In this document: piece after piece, positions 55,088-63,979 of the stretch
Position numbering within the stretch: position 1 is the first letter of the stretch
Layout: every line of letters starts with the position of its first letter
Assembly: GCA_025656675.1 (NCBI GenBank)
Contig: JAHXHN010000002.1
Span: forward strand, 840,146-904,145
DNA from: Candidatus Thiodiazotropha sp. (ex Codakia rugifera)
GTDB taxonomy: Bacteria > Pseudomonadota > Gammaproteobacteria > Chromatiales > Chromatiaceae
Direction: 5' to 3'
Length of the DNA stretch: 64,000 bases
Notes under the pieces: generated by a model
What the model was told of the DNA's origin: nothing
What the model saw: only the letters and a program-made list of their open reading frames with translations
Database searches by the model: none
Made by a program: the position numbers and the translations under genes

Positions 55088-55372
55088 ATGAAAATGATCT
55101 TAGCAACAGCAGCCATGATTTTGTCAGCCAACCTGTATGCCAGCGCCTATGATGAGCTGCATGGGGTAATCGATGGTAATCACGATTTTTATATCGGTGC
55201 ATCCCATTCAACTAGCCTGCCTACTGCAGTGCAGCCCGGAATTGGTGATCAATACGGTGGTTCTTTTCTACACTCCGATGGGGTTGTCAATACACGTCAG
55301 TCCGTACGCCGAGGATTCAGTGATGGATACGGAAGTAGCTTGATTGATGTAAATGCATCTCTCAACTGGTAA
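55088..55372 (+). CDS. Small secreted protein, function unknown
   Basis: A 94-residue protein with a clear signal peptide (MKMILATAAMILSANLYASA). The mature part is Gly/Ser/Asp-rich with GNHDFYIGASHSTSLP, then a Tyr-Gly-Gly and RRGFSDGYGSS region. No family is recognised. GAGGAAAG precedes the ATG at 55088, and a strong terminator follows, so it is a single-gene unit. Confidence 0.65.
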   Translation: MKMILATAAMILSANLYASAYDELHGVIDGNHDFYIGASHSTSLPTAVQPGIGDQYGGSFLHSDGVVNTRQSVRRGFSDGYGSSLIDVNASLNW

Positions 55373-55383
55373 TACAACTCCAG

Positions 55384-55421
55384 ACATGGGCGGGGTTTTA
55401 CGACTCCGCTCATGTTTTTTA
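55384..55421 (+). terminator. Intrinsic terminator
   Basis: ACATGGGCGGGG and CTCCGCTCATGT form a 12-bp stem (two G-U pairs) with a T-run, 11 bases after the stop of the small secreted protein gene. Confidence 0.85.
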
Positions 55422-55811
55422 TATTCTGAAAACTGCATTTCCACAATTACCGAGCGTCTCTATTAATAATAGTAATGGGTTTTTTAACATTATTAATTTT
55501 TAACTGCGTTTGTTTGTATCTTAGCCTCAACTGTTTATCCCACTGTAGTCATGTTTGAGTTGTGGATTGAATACTAACTTATTGATAGTAATGAAATAAT
55601 TTATGAAAATTAAGCATGATTTATTGATTTGTATTATCAATGACAGTGTGAATGGACAAGCTTGATTTGTTTTTCAGCAATATGCGAAAAAAAACACGAA
55701 AAAAATGAATCCAATATGAGATCCAATACGTATAGCTCTCTGATAGGGGTGTTATTAGTTGTGTAGGCGGATTGACGATTTCCATACGTGATTAATCGAG
55801 TGAGGTGTAAT
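55422..55811. other. AT-rich intergenic region without a gene
   Basis: About 390 bases of markedly AT-rich DNA between the terminator and the serine-hydrolase gene. I see no credible frame, RNA gene or repeat; the promoter of the following operon should lie near its right end. Confidence 0.5.
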
Positions 55812-57575
55812 ATGCCGCCAAACTACTTGTTCGCGTCAGGTGTTTTACTCCTCCTGGTGCTCACTTCGTGTGCATCCCTTGATGATACGGTAGTCAGCCA
55901 GTATCAGCATTTGCCACAGCAAGATATGGCAGCCGTGCGTGTGGAATCATCTAAACTGATCACACGCCTTCTGGAAGAAGAGATGGTGCCAGGATTGAGT
56001 GTTGCACTGGTGGATGAGCAGGGTCCCATATGGGTGGAAGCTTTTGGCGTGGCAAACAATAGGACGGGCGAGAAGGTAGATGAGGGAACATTATTTCGTA
56101 TTGGATCGTTAACCAAGCCGATTACTGCAATAGCGGTACTGCAACTTGCGGCACGTCAACAAATAAATCTTGATGCCCCACTCAATAATCAATTGTCTGG
56201 ATTTTCCATACGTCGGCATGATAACGATTCCATGCCTGTCACGCCGCGTCAGTTGCTGAGCCATCGTAGCGGTTTACCCAGCGATCTTCGTAAAGGGATG
56301 TATACAGACACACCTTTTACCCATGTTACAACGCTGTTACATGATGAATATGCGGCTTATCACCCTGATATGGTCTATAGCTACTCGAATATCGGTTACG
56401 ATTTGTTAGGGCATCTGATTCAGCAGCAGTCAGGTTTAGGGTTCGCTGCATATGTGGATGAGAAACTATTTACTCCCTTGGGTATGCAGAGTAGTGGTTT
56501 CTCTGTTTCAGAAGAGATGACTGTAAAATTATCCGCAGGTCATCTGGATGGCCAGGTCAGACCTCAGCCACCACTTAGGGATACACCTGCACTGGGTCTC
56601 TATTCCACTGGGTACGATCTAGGACGGCTGATGTCATCGTTACTACAGCAGCAAATACCCGATGTACCCGCAACGCTATTGAAACAGATGTGGCATCCCC
56701 AGACAGTCGATGGTCAGGTCTCTTTGGGTGTCTCGCCTGGATTAGGATGGTTTATAGAAAGTCATCCTGTGTTAGGTAAAAGAGTACGTCATGGTGGCAC
56801 TACGCTGTTGTTTGGTGCGGAGATGGTTGTCTTGCCGTCCCAAGGATTAGGTGTTGTTGTACTGGCCAATGGTGCGGAAAGTAATCGAGTCACAAAAGAG
56901 CTGGCAGGGACCATTCTTTCGATCGCGGCTTCTCTCCGAGGAAATACTCCCAAACAGCTTCAGGCACAGGTAACAACAAATGACCCAGCGGGTTATTCGA
57001 CACCTTCCGGCGGCTATGCTACAGATCTTGGTCTGCTGATGGTCGACTCAGAACGCCCTAGACTCTGTGCCTGCATCATTGAGCGAATTCTTGATTTGGT
57101 ACGGTTCGATGATGGCAGTCTAGGACTTACGCAGGAGAGTATCGACGAGCTGCCTGATGGTTATCGGGTTTTGGGTGATTTACGGCTGCGTTCTCGGGAT
57201 GTCAATGGTATGGATGTGTTGGTGGCCGACCGGGATGGAAAAGAGATCATGCTTGGAAACCGGATTGAATCCGACCCGTGGGAATCAGTTTGGAGAAAAC
57301 GGCTGGGTAGTTATAGGACAATCAATCCGGATGGTGATTTTTCCGTTCAGGATCTTCATTTGAGCGAAGAGGGTGGTGTGATTTGTCTGCACTATCGGGC
57401 ACCGCATCTGAGTAAGAATCTAATCAGATTGCCGCTACAACCGGTCTCTCCCACTGAGGCGGTGATTCAGGGATTTGGTCGTGGCAGGGGGGAAACGGTA
57501 CAGATAGTCGAAATTAACGGCAAGCAGTGTCTGAGGTTCTCCGGTTTTATGGGTGAACCCATGGATAAGGATTAA
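55812..57575 (+). CDS. Serine hydrolase (class C beta-lactamase-like) lipoprotein
   Basis: A 587-residue envelope protein. The signal ends in VLLLLVLTSC (lipobox). The beta-lactamase/DD-peptidase domain spans about residues 45-375, with the SxxK site in RIGSLTKPITA, the YSN motif in YSYSNIGYDLLGHL and the HGG triad in RVRHGGTTLLFG. About 200 further residues form a beta-rich C-terminal domain of unknown role. The ATG at 55812 with GAGG upstream is chosen over a start eight codons earlier. It precedes an ECF sigma/anti-sigma pair by about 90 bases. Confidence 0.88.
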   Translation: MPPNYLFASGVLLLLVLTSCASLDDTVVSQYQHLPQQDMAAVRVESSKLITRLLEEEMVPGLSVALVDEQGPIWVEAFGVANNRTGEKVDEGTLFRIGSLTKPITAIAVLQLAARQQINLDAPLNNQLSGFSIRRHDNDSMPVTPRQLLSHRSGLPSDLRKGMYTDTPFTHVTTLLHDEYAAYHPDMVYSYSNIGYDLLGHLIQQQSGLGFAAYVDEKLFTPLGMQSSGFSVSEEMTVKLSAGHLDGQVRPQPPLRDTPALGLYSTGYDLGRLMSSLLQQQIPDVPATLLKQMWHPQTVDGQVSLGVSPGLGWFIESHPVLGKRVRHGGTTLLFGAEMVVLPSQGLGVVVLANGAESNRVTKELAGTILSIAASLRGNTPKQLQAQVTTNDPAGYSTPSGGYATDLGLLMVDSERPRLCACIIERILDLVRFDDGSLGLTQESIDELPDGYRVLGDLRLRSRDVNGMDVLVADRDGKEIMLGNRIESDPWESVWRKRLGSYRTINPDGDFSVQDLHLSEEGGVICLHYRAPHLSKNLIRLPLQPVSPTEAVIQGFGRGRGETVQIVEINGKQCLRFSGFMGEPMDKD

Positions 57576-57664
57576 TTTGTATGTCAATAGCCTATGTTTC
57601 CACTTGCCGCTTTGACGCTTGGTCAGTACTCTTGAGGTATATTTACATCCCTTGGGGGGAATTC

Positions 57665-58249
57665 ATGACGAATGGGGATATTGATCAACAGGAAGCAATA
57701 CGGCTACGCAATCAGGAGCTTGAAAAGCTGCTGGCAGCCTGCGCCCTGAGTGACCGTAAGGCCTTTGCCCGTTTGTATAGTATGACTTCAGCGAAACTAT
57801 ATGGCGTGGTGCTGCGTATATTGAATAGGGATGACTTGGCGCAAGACTGTTTGCAGGATGCTTACATCAAAGTCTGGAACAATGCGGGTAATTATCGCTC
57901 ACAAATGGCCGCACCGCTGACCTGGATGTCTGCGATAGTACGAAACCAGGCATTAGACCTACTGCGCAAACGCAAGCGAGAGGTAATGGAGAGTAACGAC
58001 AACGGATTACCGGAACAGATAGATGGTGCACTCCTGCCGCTGGAAGGTCTTACTCGCACCGATGACGGAAAACGCTTGGGTAACTGCCTCGAACAGTTGA
58101 AGGAGCAACAGCGTCAAGTTATCGCATTGGCCTATTTCAAAGGACTGACCCATGATGAGTTGGCGGCCTATACGGAAACACCGCTGGGTACTATCAAGAC
58201 ATGGATACGTCGAGGTTTGGATCAACTACGGAGGTGTCTTGAATCATGA
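57665..58249 (+). CDS. ECF-type RNA polymerase sigma factor
   Basis: A 194-residue sigma-70 family member: region 2 with RLYSMTSAKLYGVVLRIL, DCLQDAYIKVWNNAGNYR and ALDLLRKRKRE; region 4 with QLKEQQRQVIALAYFKGLTH and TPLGTIKTWIRRGLDQLRRC. It belongs to the RskA/SigK-like pairing with a membrane anti-sigma encoded by the overlapping next gene. The ATG at 57665 has a GGGGGGA site. Its regulon probably includes the upstream hydrolase (inference). Confidence 0.93.
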   Translation: MTNGDIDQQEAIRLRNQELEKLLAACALSDRKAFARLYSMTSAKLYGVVLRILNRDDLAQDCLQDAYIKVWNNAGNYRSQMAAPLTWMSAIVRNQALDLLRKRKREVMESNDNGLPEQIDGALLPLEGLTRTDDGKRLGNCLEQLKEQQRQVIALAYFKGLTHDELAAYTETPLGTIKTWIRRGLDQLRRCLES

Positions 58250-58938
58250 TGCCTGAAAATGAACAGCAAGACAGCAACACCCTGGCGGGTGAGTATGTAC
58301 TGGGCACACTGCAGGGTCAGGATCGGATTGATTTTGAACGTCGCCTGGATTCGGACAGACAACTTCAAGGCGAGGTTGATGCTTGGCATCAGCGCTTTGC
58401 TCCCCTGTTGGATGACATCGAGCCCGTGACGCCCCCCAAGGCAGTATGGGATCAAATTGCCCATCGAATCGAACCTGGACAGCCAACACATGAGAAATCG
58501 AGCGGCTTTTGGAATAGTCTGAGTTTCTGGCGCAATCTAGGGATGGTAGCGGCTACCCTGGTGCTAGCGCTAGGCATGACCCTGATGACCACGCGTCAGC
58601 AAGGGATGGAAATTGACAGCATCATGGTGGTCCTGAATGACCAATACAGGACGGGTTGGTTGGTTGGTGCGCACGCCAGTGAAGGATTCCTCAATGTAAA
58701 GGCAGTTGAACCAACAGAGTTACCGAAAGGTAAGGTCTGTCAGCTGTGGATGGAAGATGAGCGGGGTCATCTGCATCCGATCGGTTTGTTACCACATAAT
58801 GGTAGTCAGCAGATGGATCTGCCGAATGCCATGAGCACTCAAAACCGATTTAAAGTATCAGTTGAACTGATGGATCTCTTACCTAAGGATAAGCCGAGCA
58901 ATGAGATCGTATTTGAAGGCAACCTGACAGAGATCTGA
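58246..58938 (+). CDS. RskA-type anti-sigma factor
   Basis: A 230-residue single-pass membrane protein. The N-terminal sigma-binding part has TLAGEYVLGTLQGQDRIDFE and the WHQRFAPLL segment, a helix lies about residues 97-114 (MVAATLVLALGMTLMTT), and the C-terminal RskA domain includes PKGKVCQLWMEDERGHLHPI. It overlaps the sigma gene by 4 bases (ATGA), which keeps the two in fixed ratio. Confidence 0.9.
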   Translation: MMPENEQQDSNTLAGEYVLGTLQGQDRIDFERRLDSDRQLQGEVDAWHQRFAPLLDDIEPVTPPKAVWDQIAHRIEPGQPTHEKSSGFWNSLSFWRNLGMVAATLVLALGMTLMTTRQQGMEIDSIMVVLNDQYRTGWLVGAHASEGFLNVKAVEPTELPKGKVCQLWMEDERGHLHPIGLLPHNGSQQMDLPNAMSTQNRFKVSVELMDLLPKDKPSNEIVFEGNLTEI

Positions 58939-58955
58939 TAAGCGTGCAGGCACTT

Positions 58956-59078
58956 CCTTCGGGGCGCAAAACCCGAAGGGCCAAGGCCATTTTTTAGCTC
59001 AGCGGCGTCATCAGTCGCTTATGTAGACGGACTACACCGCACTCCTTCTGCCTTGCTGGATAAAAAAATGGTCTTGGC
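58956..59078. repeat. Hairpin plus inverted-repeat element after the anti-sigma gene
   Basis: A perfect CCTTCGGG/CCCGAAGG hairpin (58956-58979) directly precedes an element whose arms GCCAAGGCCATTTTTTAG (58980-58997) and TAAAAAAATGGTCTTGGC (59061-59078) are nearly complementary. With a T-run after the first arm it can act as a terminator. The rest of the about 540-base gap to 59480 shows no credible gene. Confidence 0.55.
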
Positions 59079-59479
59079 AGTGACGATCAAAGTAGTGTTT
59101 ACGGGCCCTAATATGGGGTATATCCAGTATAGGACAGCGAGCCTGTATTGATCTATACTGAGTCAGAAGTTGAACTGACCTGGATGGGCCTATACTGGAA
59201 CCGGCAGAATCAAGGATTTACTAGGGATAGCAGACAATCTTCGTCAGCTGGTTAAACACACCTATCAGCTATAACCTGGCACCGAGTACATCCAACAGCA
59301 GTTGGATAATTCCCATAATATCTAGTTTGGTTTATTAATGGGGTTATGTCTTACCCTATTCAATAGAGGTAACACTTGTATTTTTAACTGCTCCAGATAG
59401 GGTGGGGGGTGAATTATGCCCTTATTGCTGTTTCTTGGAAGTTGCTATAACGCATTGTAATAAAATGTAAAAACAGTCA

Positions 59480-62032
59480 ATGCTTATGTGGAGTGTTAAC
59501 AGCCTGATCCCTGATCTTGATTCCTATCGTGGGCGTTATGCCTTGTTCGCCTTTTTGGTTGCTATCGTATTAGTGACCTTTGCCTATCTCGGCTGGAGTC
59601 TAGTCAAGACAACCAGTCAAAGACAGATTGAAAATATTACCTCACGGACCCTGGCCGCCGGTGTGCTCGTGGATGCCCAGACTCAACTGAACCGTCTGGA
59701 AAACCATCTACAGCGTATTCTCATTGAGCCGAGAGTAAAGGACCTGGATGTTACAGAGAACACGCTGGAGCAGCTTGAGCAGGTATTACTCGATTTGGCC
59801 GGTGCTCTGAGACGTCTTTCCTCGGGGGATGTTGAACTTGCCAGTGGTTTATTGGAGGACAAGCAGCTGCTGGAAACAGAGGTCCAAAAGTTAATCGATG
59901 TTCGCCGGGATGTTGAGAGCTGGTTCCCTGCCATGAAATTAATGCTTGAGGAGATGTACCCGCATAACAAGGGAATGTTGAGTGAACTCCAGCTTTTACT
60001 TCAAGAGGTCGAGGTAGGTGTATCGCTCGATGAACAAGTTGATGTGATTTCACAGATAACCACTTTGCAACGCCTCTGGCTTGGAATGACCGGGGAGATG
60101 CGGCTCATGGTGGCCAACCGTTTTGGTCTCTTTTCAACCGGCCTTAATGCGGAATCGGTAGACCACAATGAGACTGTTTTTGATTATGCCGAACGATTTA
60201 TCGATCGTTTGCACAATCTTGAGCGCCACTTTGATCATGAGAATTTGGGATTCGTCTCTTCAGAGAGTATTACGAAAATGGAGATTCATTTTAAGTCCTG
60301 GATGAAGAGTTTAGAGCAGGTCATGGTGTTTATGGATAAACCCACATGGCGTGTGGACCTGCATGTGATGCGTGAAACAATTGCGCCGCTGCTCGAGCGC
60401 ATGCGATTTCGATTCTCCAGTATCGATCTCAATCTCGATACACAATCAGCAGATGGTATCACTCAACTCACACAGACGGCTAAGCAGTTGTCTCTATCGA
60501 TTCTGAGTATGGCGATGCTGGGTCTACTGATGCTCTTTCTCGCCTATCAGTTTATTAAGCGCAATTTATTACAACCAATAGCACAGACGGCATTGGCTTT
60601 GAAGCAGGAGGCAAGGGGGGGATTGGACGGTATTTCACAGCCAATAGGAAACCTACGTGAAACCCAGGATCTGGTTGATGCTTTCAGTGAGATGCGCAAG
60701 CAGGTACACAATCGTCAACGCCATCTCGATCACGTTGCCCACCATGATGCATTGACGCAACTACCCAATCGGATCCTGTTTCATGATCGTCTTGAGCACG
60801 CACTGGCCATAGCCCTGAGGGGCGATGGTCTCGTAGGGCTCATGTTCCTTGATCTGGATCGTTTCAAGCAGGTCAATGACAGTCTGGGCCACATGGTGGG
60901 GGATGAGTTGCTTAAGCTTGTTGCTGAGCGCTTGACATCATTGATGCGCAGCTCCGATACCGTAGCCAGATTGAGCGGCGACGAATTTGCTGTCCTGATT
61001 GAAGGTATTTCAAGTCGTGAGGATTTATCACCCCTGGCAGAAAAGATATTACGGGCCGTGGAGCAACCGGCCGTCGTTGCTGGACATGAGCTGCGTGTCT
61101 CTGCATCCATAGGCATTGCTGTGGCACCTTACGATGATGTCTCAGTCGATTTCTTGATAAGGGATGCAGATACAGCCATGTATGAAGCCAAAAGACAGGG
61201 GCGTGCCGCCTATCGGTTCTTCAGTGGTGAAATGACTAAGCGCGCTTCGGAAGGGCTAAAAAGGGAAAATGAGATTCGTCATGCAGTTGAGTCTGGTGAG
61301 TTTACCTTCCATTTTCAGCCTATCCTGGATTCAAATACCGGCGCACTTTTCTGTTTTGAAGCGCTACTGCGTTGGCAGCACCCAGAACGTGGACTCCTCT
61401 CACCAAATCACTTTCTCGCTGTATTGGATGAGACCGGTCTGATCAGTACCCTATTTGATCCCCTCCTAGAGCAAGCAATTCTCTTCCAAAAAGAGCAGAG
61501 CAGTCTGAGGAATGAGAAAGTGGTTATCTCAATCAATCTCTCAGCAAGACTACTCAATGACCCGGTCTTCTGTCGTAATCTGTTACAAAACCTTGTATCT
61601 GGAAAGGTCTCTCCTGGGAGCCTAATTCTTGAGATAACCGAAGATATTCTTACCCAGGAGCTGGCTGAGGCCGATCAGTTTTTACAGCAGTCAAAGGCAC
61701 TGGGTGCCAGAATTGCCCTGGATGATTTCGGTACTGGCCAGGCATCACTCAGCCATCTGCGTCAGTTCCCTTTCGATTTGCTGAAGATCGACATGGATTT
61801 TATCCGCAATGTAGATGTAGACGCGAACGACGCCAGTTTGGTACAGGCCATGGTACAGCTGGCTCACGCCTTTAATATCAAGGTGGTGGCTGAAGGTGTC
61901 GAGAATGAAGCACAATTGGCATTCCTACAGCACCAGGGATGTGACTATATCCAGGGTTTTCTGGTGGGTTTTCCTCAACACGACCGACAGCCGATCGAGA
62001 CTGTACAACACATTCTTTTGTTCCAGACTTAG
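59480..62032 (+). CDS. Membrane GGDEF-EAL cyclic-di-GMP protein
   Basis: An 850-residue protein with helix 1 about residues 20-40, a roughly 290-residue helical periplasmic sensor, helix 2 about 335-357 and a HAMP-like linker. The GGDEF domain at about 425-590 has its active motif as SGDEF, one change from GGDEF. An EAL domain runs about 600-845 with FEALLRW, LDDFGTGQASLSHL, KIDMDFI and AEGVENEAQL. The EAL domain keeps its metal residues, so phosphodiesterase activity is likely; cyclase activity is possible. The start lacks a good ribosome site. Confidence 0.92.
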   Translation: MLMWSVNSLIPDLDSYRGRYALFAFLVAIVLVTFAYLGWSLVKTTSQRQIENITSRTLAAGVLVDAQTQLNRLENHLQRILIEPRVKDLDVTENTLEQLEQVLLDLAGALRRLSSGDVELASGLLEDKQLLETEVQKLIDVRRDVESWFPAMKLMLEEMYPHNKGMLSELQLLLQEVEVGVSLDEQVDVISQITTLQRLWLGMTGEMRLMVANRFGLFSTGLNAESVDHNETVFDYAERFIDRLHNLERHFDHENLGFVSSESITKMEIHFKSWMKSLEQVMVFMDKPTWRVDLHVMRETIAPLLERMRFRFSSIDLNLDTQSADGITQLTQTAKQLSLSILSMAMLGLLMLFLAYQFIKRNLLQPIAQTALALKQEARGGLDGISQPIGNLRETQDLVDAFSEMRKQVHNRQRHLDHVAHHDALTQLPNRILFHDRLEHALAIALRGDGLVGLMFLDLDRFKQVNDSLGHMVGDELLKLVAERLTSLMRSSDTVARLSGDEFAVLIEGISSREDLSPLAEKILRAVEQPAVVAGHELRVSASIGIAVAPYDDVSVDFLIRDADTAMYEAKRQGRAAYRFFSGEMTKRASEGLKRENEIRHAVESGEFTFHFQPILDSNTGALFCFEALLRWQHPERGLLSPNHFLAVLDETGLISTLFDPLLEQAILFQKEQSSLRNEKVVISINLSARLLNDPVFCRNLLQNLVSGKVSPGSLILEITEDILTQELAEADQFLQQSKALGARIALDDFGTGQASLSHLRQFPFDLLKIDMDFIRNVDVDANDASLVQAMVQLAHAFNIKVVAEGVENEAQLAFLQHQGCDYIQGFLVGFPQHDRQPIETVQHILLFQT

Positions 62033-62183
62033 CCACCATTTTGCCCAATCTGTTTAAGGGAAGCGTGCAGAGGTAATTATATGAAATACCTAGGTGCAAG
62101 GCCTTGACACAATAGGGAAAGTACCGTAGATTTCGCGCTCCACTTTGCATGTGACTTCCGATTCGGAACCCGAGCAAAGTCCT

Positions 62184-62259
62184 GTCCCCATCGTCTAGAG
62201 GCCTAGGACACTGGCCTTTCACGCCGGTAACAGGGGTTCGACTCCCCTTGGGGACGCCA
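62184..62259 (+). tRNA. tRNA-Glu (UUC)
   Basis: A full 76-base cloverleaf: acceptor GTCCCCA pairs with TGGGGAC, the anticodon stem CTGGC/GCCGG encloses loop CTTTCAC with anticodon TTC, and the T-arm is AGGGGTTCGACTCCCCT. The 3' CCA is encoded. It stands alone and is followed by a terminator. Confidence 0.97.
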
Positions 62260-62269
62260 TATACCTTAT

Positions 62270-62298
62270 AGGCTTACGAGAAATCGTAGGCCTTTTTT
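62270..62298 (+). terminator. Intrinsic terminator after tRNA-Glu
   Basis: AGGCTTACGA-gaaa-TCGTAGGCCT followed by TTTTT (one G-U pair) lies 11 bases after the tRNA. Confidence 0.9.
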
Positions 62299-62522
62299 AA
62301 TGCCAGAAAATGCATTGAAGTGTTGTGTTCAAGAAAACAATGGTGGGAAGAGCGTTAACAGAATAGCTGTAGCGATCATTGTCGGTTTTTTTTACAGACT
62401 GCAAGCTTTCTGATTTACCCCGATACTGGTCATTTTTCTATCTCTTTGTTTTGCAATTTATTACAAATATTTGGCATTGTATTTGCGTTACAGTTGGAAG
62501 ATACATTTTTTTGGGATTATCC

Positions 62523-62837
62523 GTGGAAAGACGTACTGGTATCAGCGCCATACCATCTGACCCTAAGAGCTATCTAAATGAGCAACAGCAATTAGGATTG
62601 ATCATCCTAAGAGAATTCGGGTGGTCAACATTTTGCGTAAGACGTCCATCAGCGGATCGTGCGAAGACAATCCTTAAAAACAAGCACAACCAAATGCTGG
62701 GTATTCTCTGTGAGGATGGTGCGCTCCGGTTTTCGGATAGTTTACAGGTACGTGACAGCAGAGCCCAAGAATCGGATGAAATTGATGTAATGGTTGCATC
62801 AATCGATCAGCAGGTTAAAAAAAACACCCAGGCATAA
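62523..62837 (+). CDS. Conserved small gammaproteobacterial protein
   Basis: A 104-residue soluble protein starting (GTG, GGGA upstream) MERRTGISAIPSDPKSYLNE, with EFGWSTFCVRRP and LGILCEDGALRF. I recognise the pattern ERR-x-G ... YLNE-x-Q ... FGW ... FVRRP ... L-x-DG as a family of unknown function common in gammaproteobacteria, but members differ and the role is not known. A longer frame from 62379 would add a hydrophobic stretch that does not fit the family. Confidence 0.65.
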   Translation: MERRTGISAIPSDPKSYLNEQQQLGLIILREFGWSTFCVRRPSADRAKTILKNKHNQMLGILCEDGALRFSDSLQVRDSRAQESDEIDVMVASIDQQVKKNTQA

Positions 62838-62974
62838 ATATGACCAGCTGCTAGGTGGTGATCCTGTTCCGTCGAGAAAAACGAAACGTCACGTATTGAT
62901 AGCTCGACAGATTTAGCCGTTAAGACGAGAACTTTCTATGTAGGTGTTCTCTGTTTCAGAGCCCTGTGCCAAAT

Positions 62975-63709
62975 TCAGTCAGAATGTAGCGACTTTGCAC
63001 TTGATAAGGCGCAGTGTACCTCGGGTTCCAGACCGAGCACAGATTCCAGGTGAGCAAGCGATCTCAATAACTCAGCATCGATGACATGTATCTCATTACC
63101 TTTTGTATTGAGGATGTTTTTCGAAGAGAGGTTTTGCAGTATTCTTGAGAAAGTTTCCGGTTTCATCGATAGACGGGCAGCCAGCACTCCCTTTGCTGCA
63201 GGCAAAGTGAAGTGGGGTTTTCCAATCTCTTCCATTCTGCGCAATAGCATGGCGCACATCCTGGTAGTGGCGCTCTGAAGGGTAAGGTCATCGATTTCCT
63301 TGATAAGTCCTCTCAAACGTTGGCTCATGGTCCCCATGATTCTGAAGCAGACAGAGAAGGATTGACTGAGGATCTGTAGAAATCGCTTGCTATCGAATGA
63401 GATTATCTTAGCAGGACCCAGCGCCTCCGCGCAGACAGGATAGATCGGGTGCTCCATGAACATCAACGCTTCAGCAAACGTATTACCCGGCTGAATGATA
63501 TCGATGATTTTTTGATCACCATTGGATGAGACACGGAACAGTTTGACTTGCCCCCCAATCACCAGAAAGAAGCGATTTGCTTCATCACCGGTTTCAAAAA
63601 GTGATTCACCATCCTGAAGAGTACTGATGTGGCTGCTTTCCATGACCTGCCTGACCTGATTGTCATCCAGTGTGGAAAACAGGTGAGCCATGCGTATATC
63701 GAAGTTCAT
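62975..63709 (-). CDS. Crp/Fnr-family regulator (DNR-like)
   Basis: A 244-residue regulator: cyclic-nucleotide-like sensor (GESLFETGDEANRFFLVIGG, FAEALMFMEHPIYPVCAEAL) and C-terminal HTH (AAKGVLAARLSMKPETFSRI), whose recognition helix keeps the E-x-x-S-R contacts used for TTGAT half-sites. The FNR N-terminal Cys cluster is absent, which points to a DNR/NnrR-type NO or redox sensor rather than FNR. It diverges from the gene at 63980, whose upstream DNA has a perfect box. Confidence 0.9.
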   Translation of the reverse strand: MNFDIRMAHLFSTLDDNQVRQVMESSHISTLQDGESLFETGDEANRFFLVIGGQVKLFRVSSNGDQKIIDIIQPGNTFAEALMFMEHPIYPVCAEALGPAKIISFDSKRFLQILSQSFSVCFRIMGTMSQRLRGLIKEIDDLTLQSATTRMCAMLLRRMEEIGKPHFTLPAAKGVLAARLSMKPETFSRILQNLSSKNILNTKGNEIHVIDAELLRSLAHLESVLGLEPEVHCALSSAKSLHSD

Positions 63710-63900
63710 ATAGATGACACCATGAGTTTTATATCTTCAAACAGCACCGATAGCTCCGGGTAGAGCCAAAATTAGGCTAAGCATTAAGCAGTATAGTTAC
63801 TCTTGGGGAATTCGTGGAGCCCCGGTTTTTTTACCAAGCAGCAAATTATCTCAAGTATCAGCTCGTGACGACATGGTGCCTCAATTTTCTTTTTCGCCAT

Positions 63901-63914
63901 TTGATGAAAATCAA
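63901..63914. promoter_or_regulatory. Perfect FNR/DNR-type box
   Basis: TTGATGAAAATCAA matches TTGAT-N4-ATCAA fully. It lies 66 bases before the ATG at 63980, a position suited to activation of that gene, and in the same intergenic region as the divergent Crp/Fnr gene. Confidence 0.65.
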
Positions 63915-63979
63915 GGCCCAAAACAAGCACTGCTTTCTAATAGCCGGGACTGAACCACAAAAGAGCTGGGAGGAGAGTG

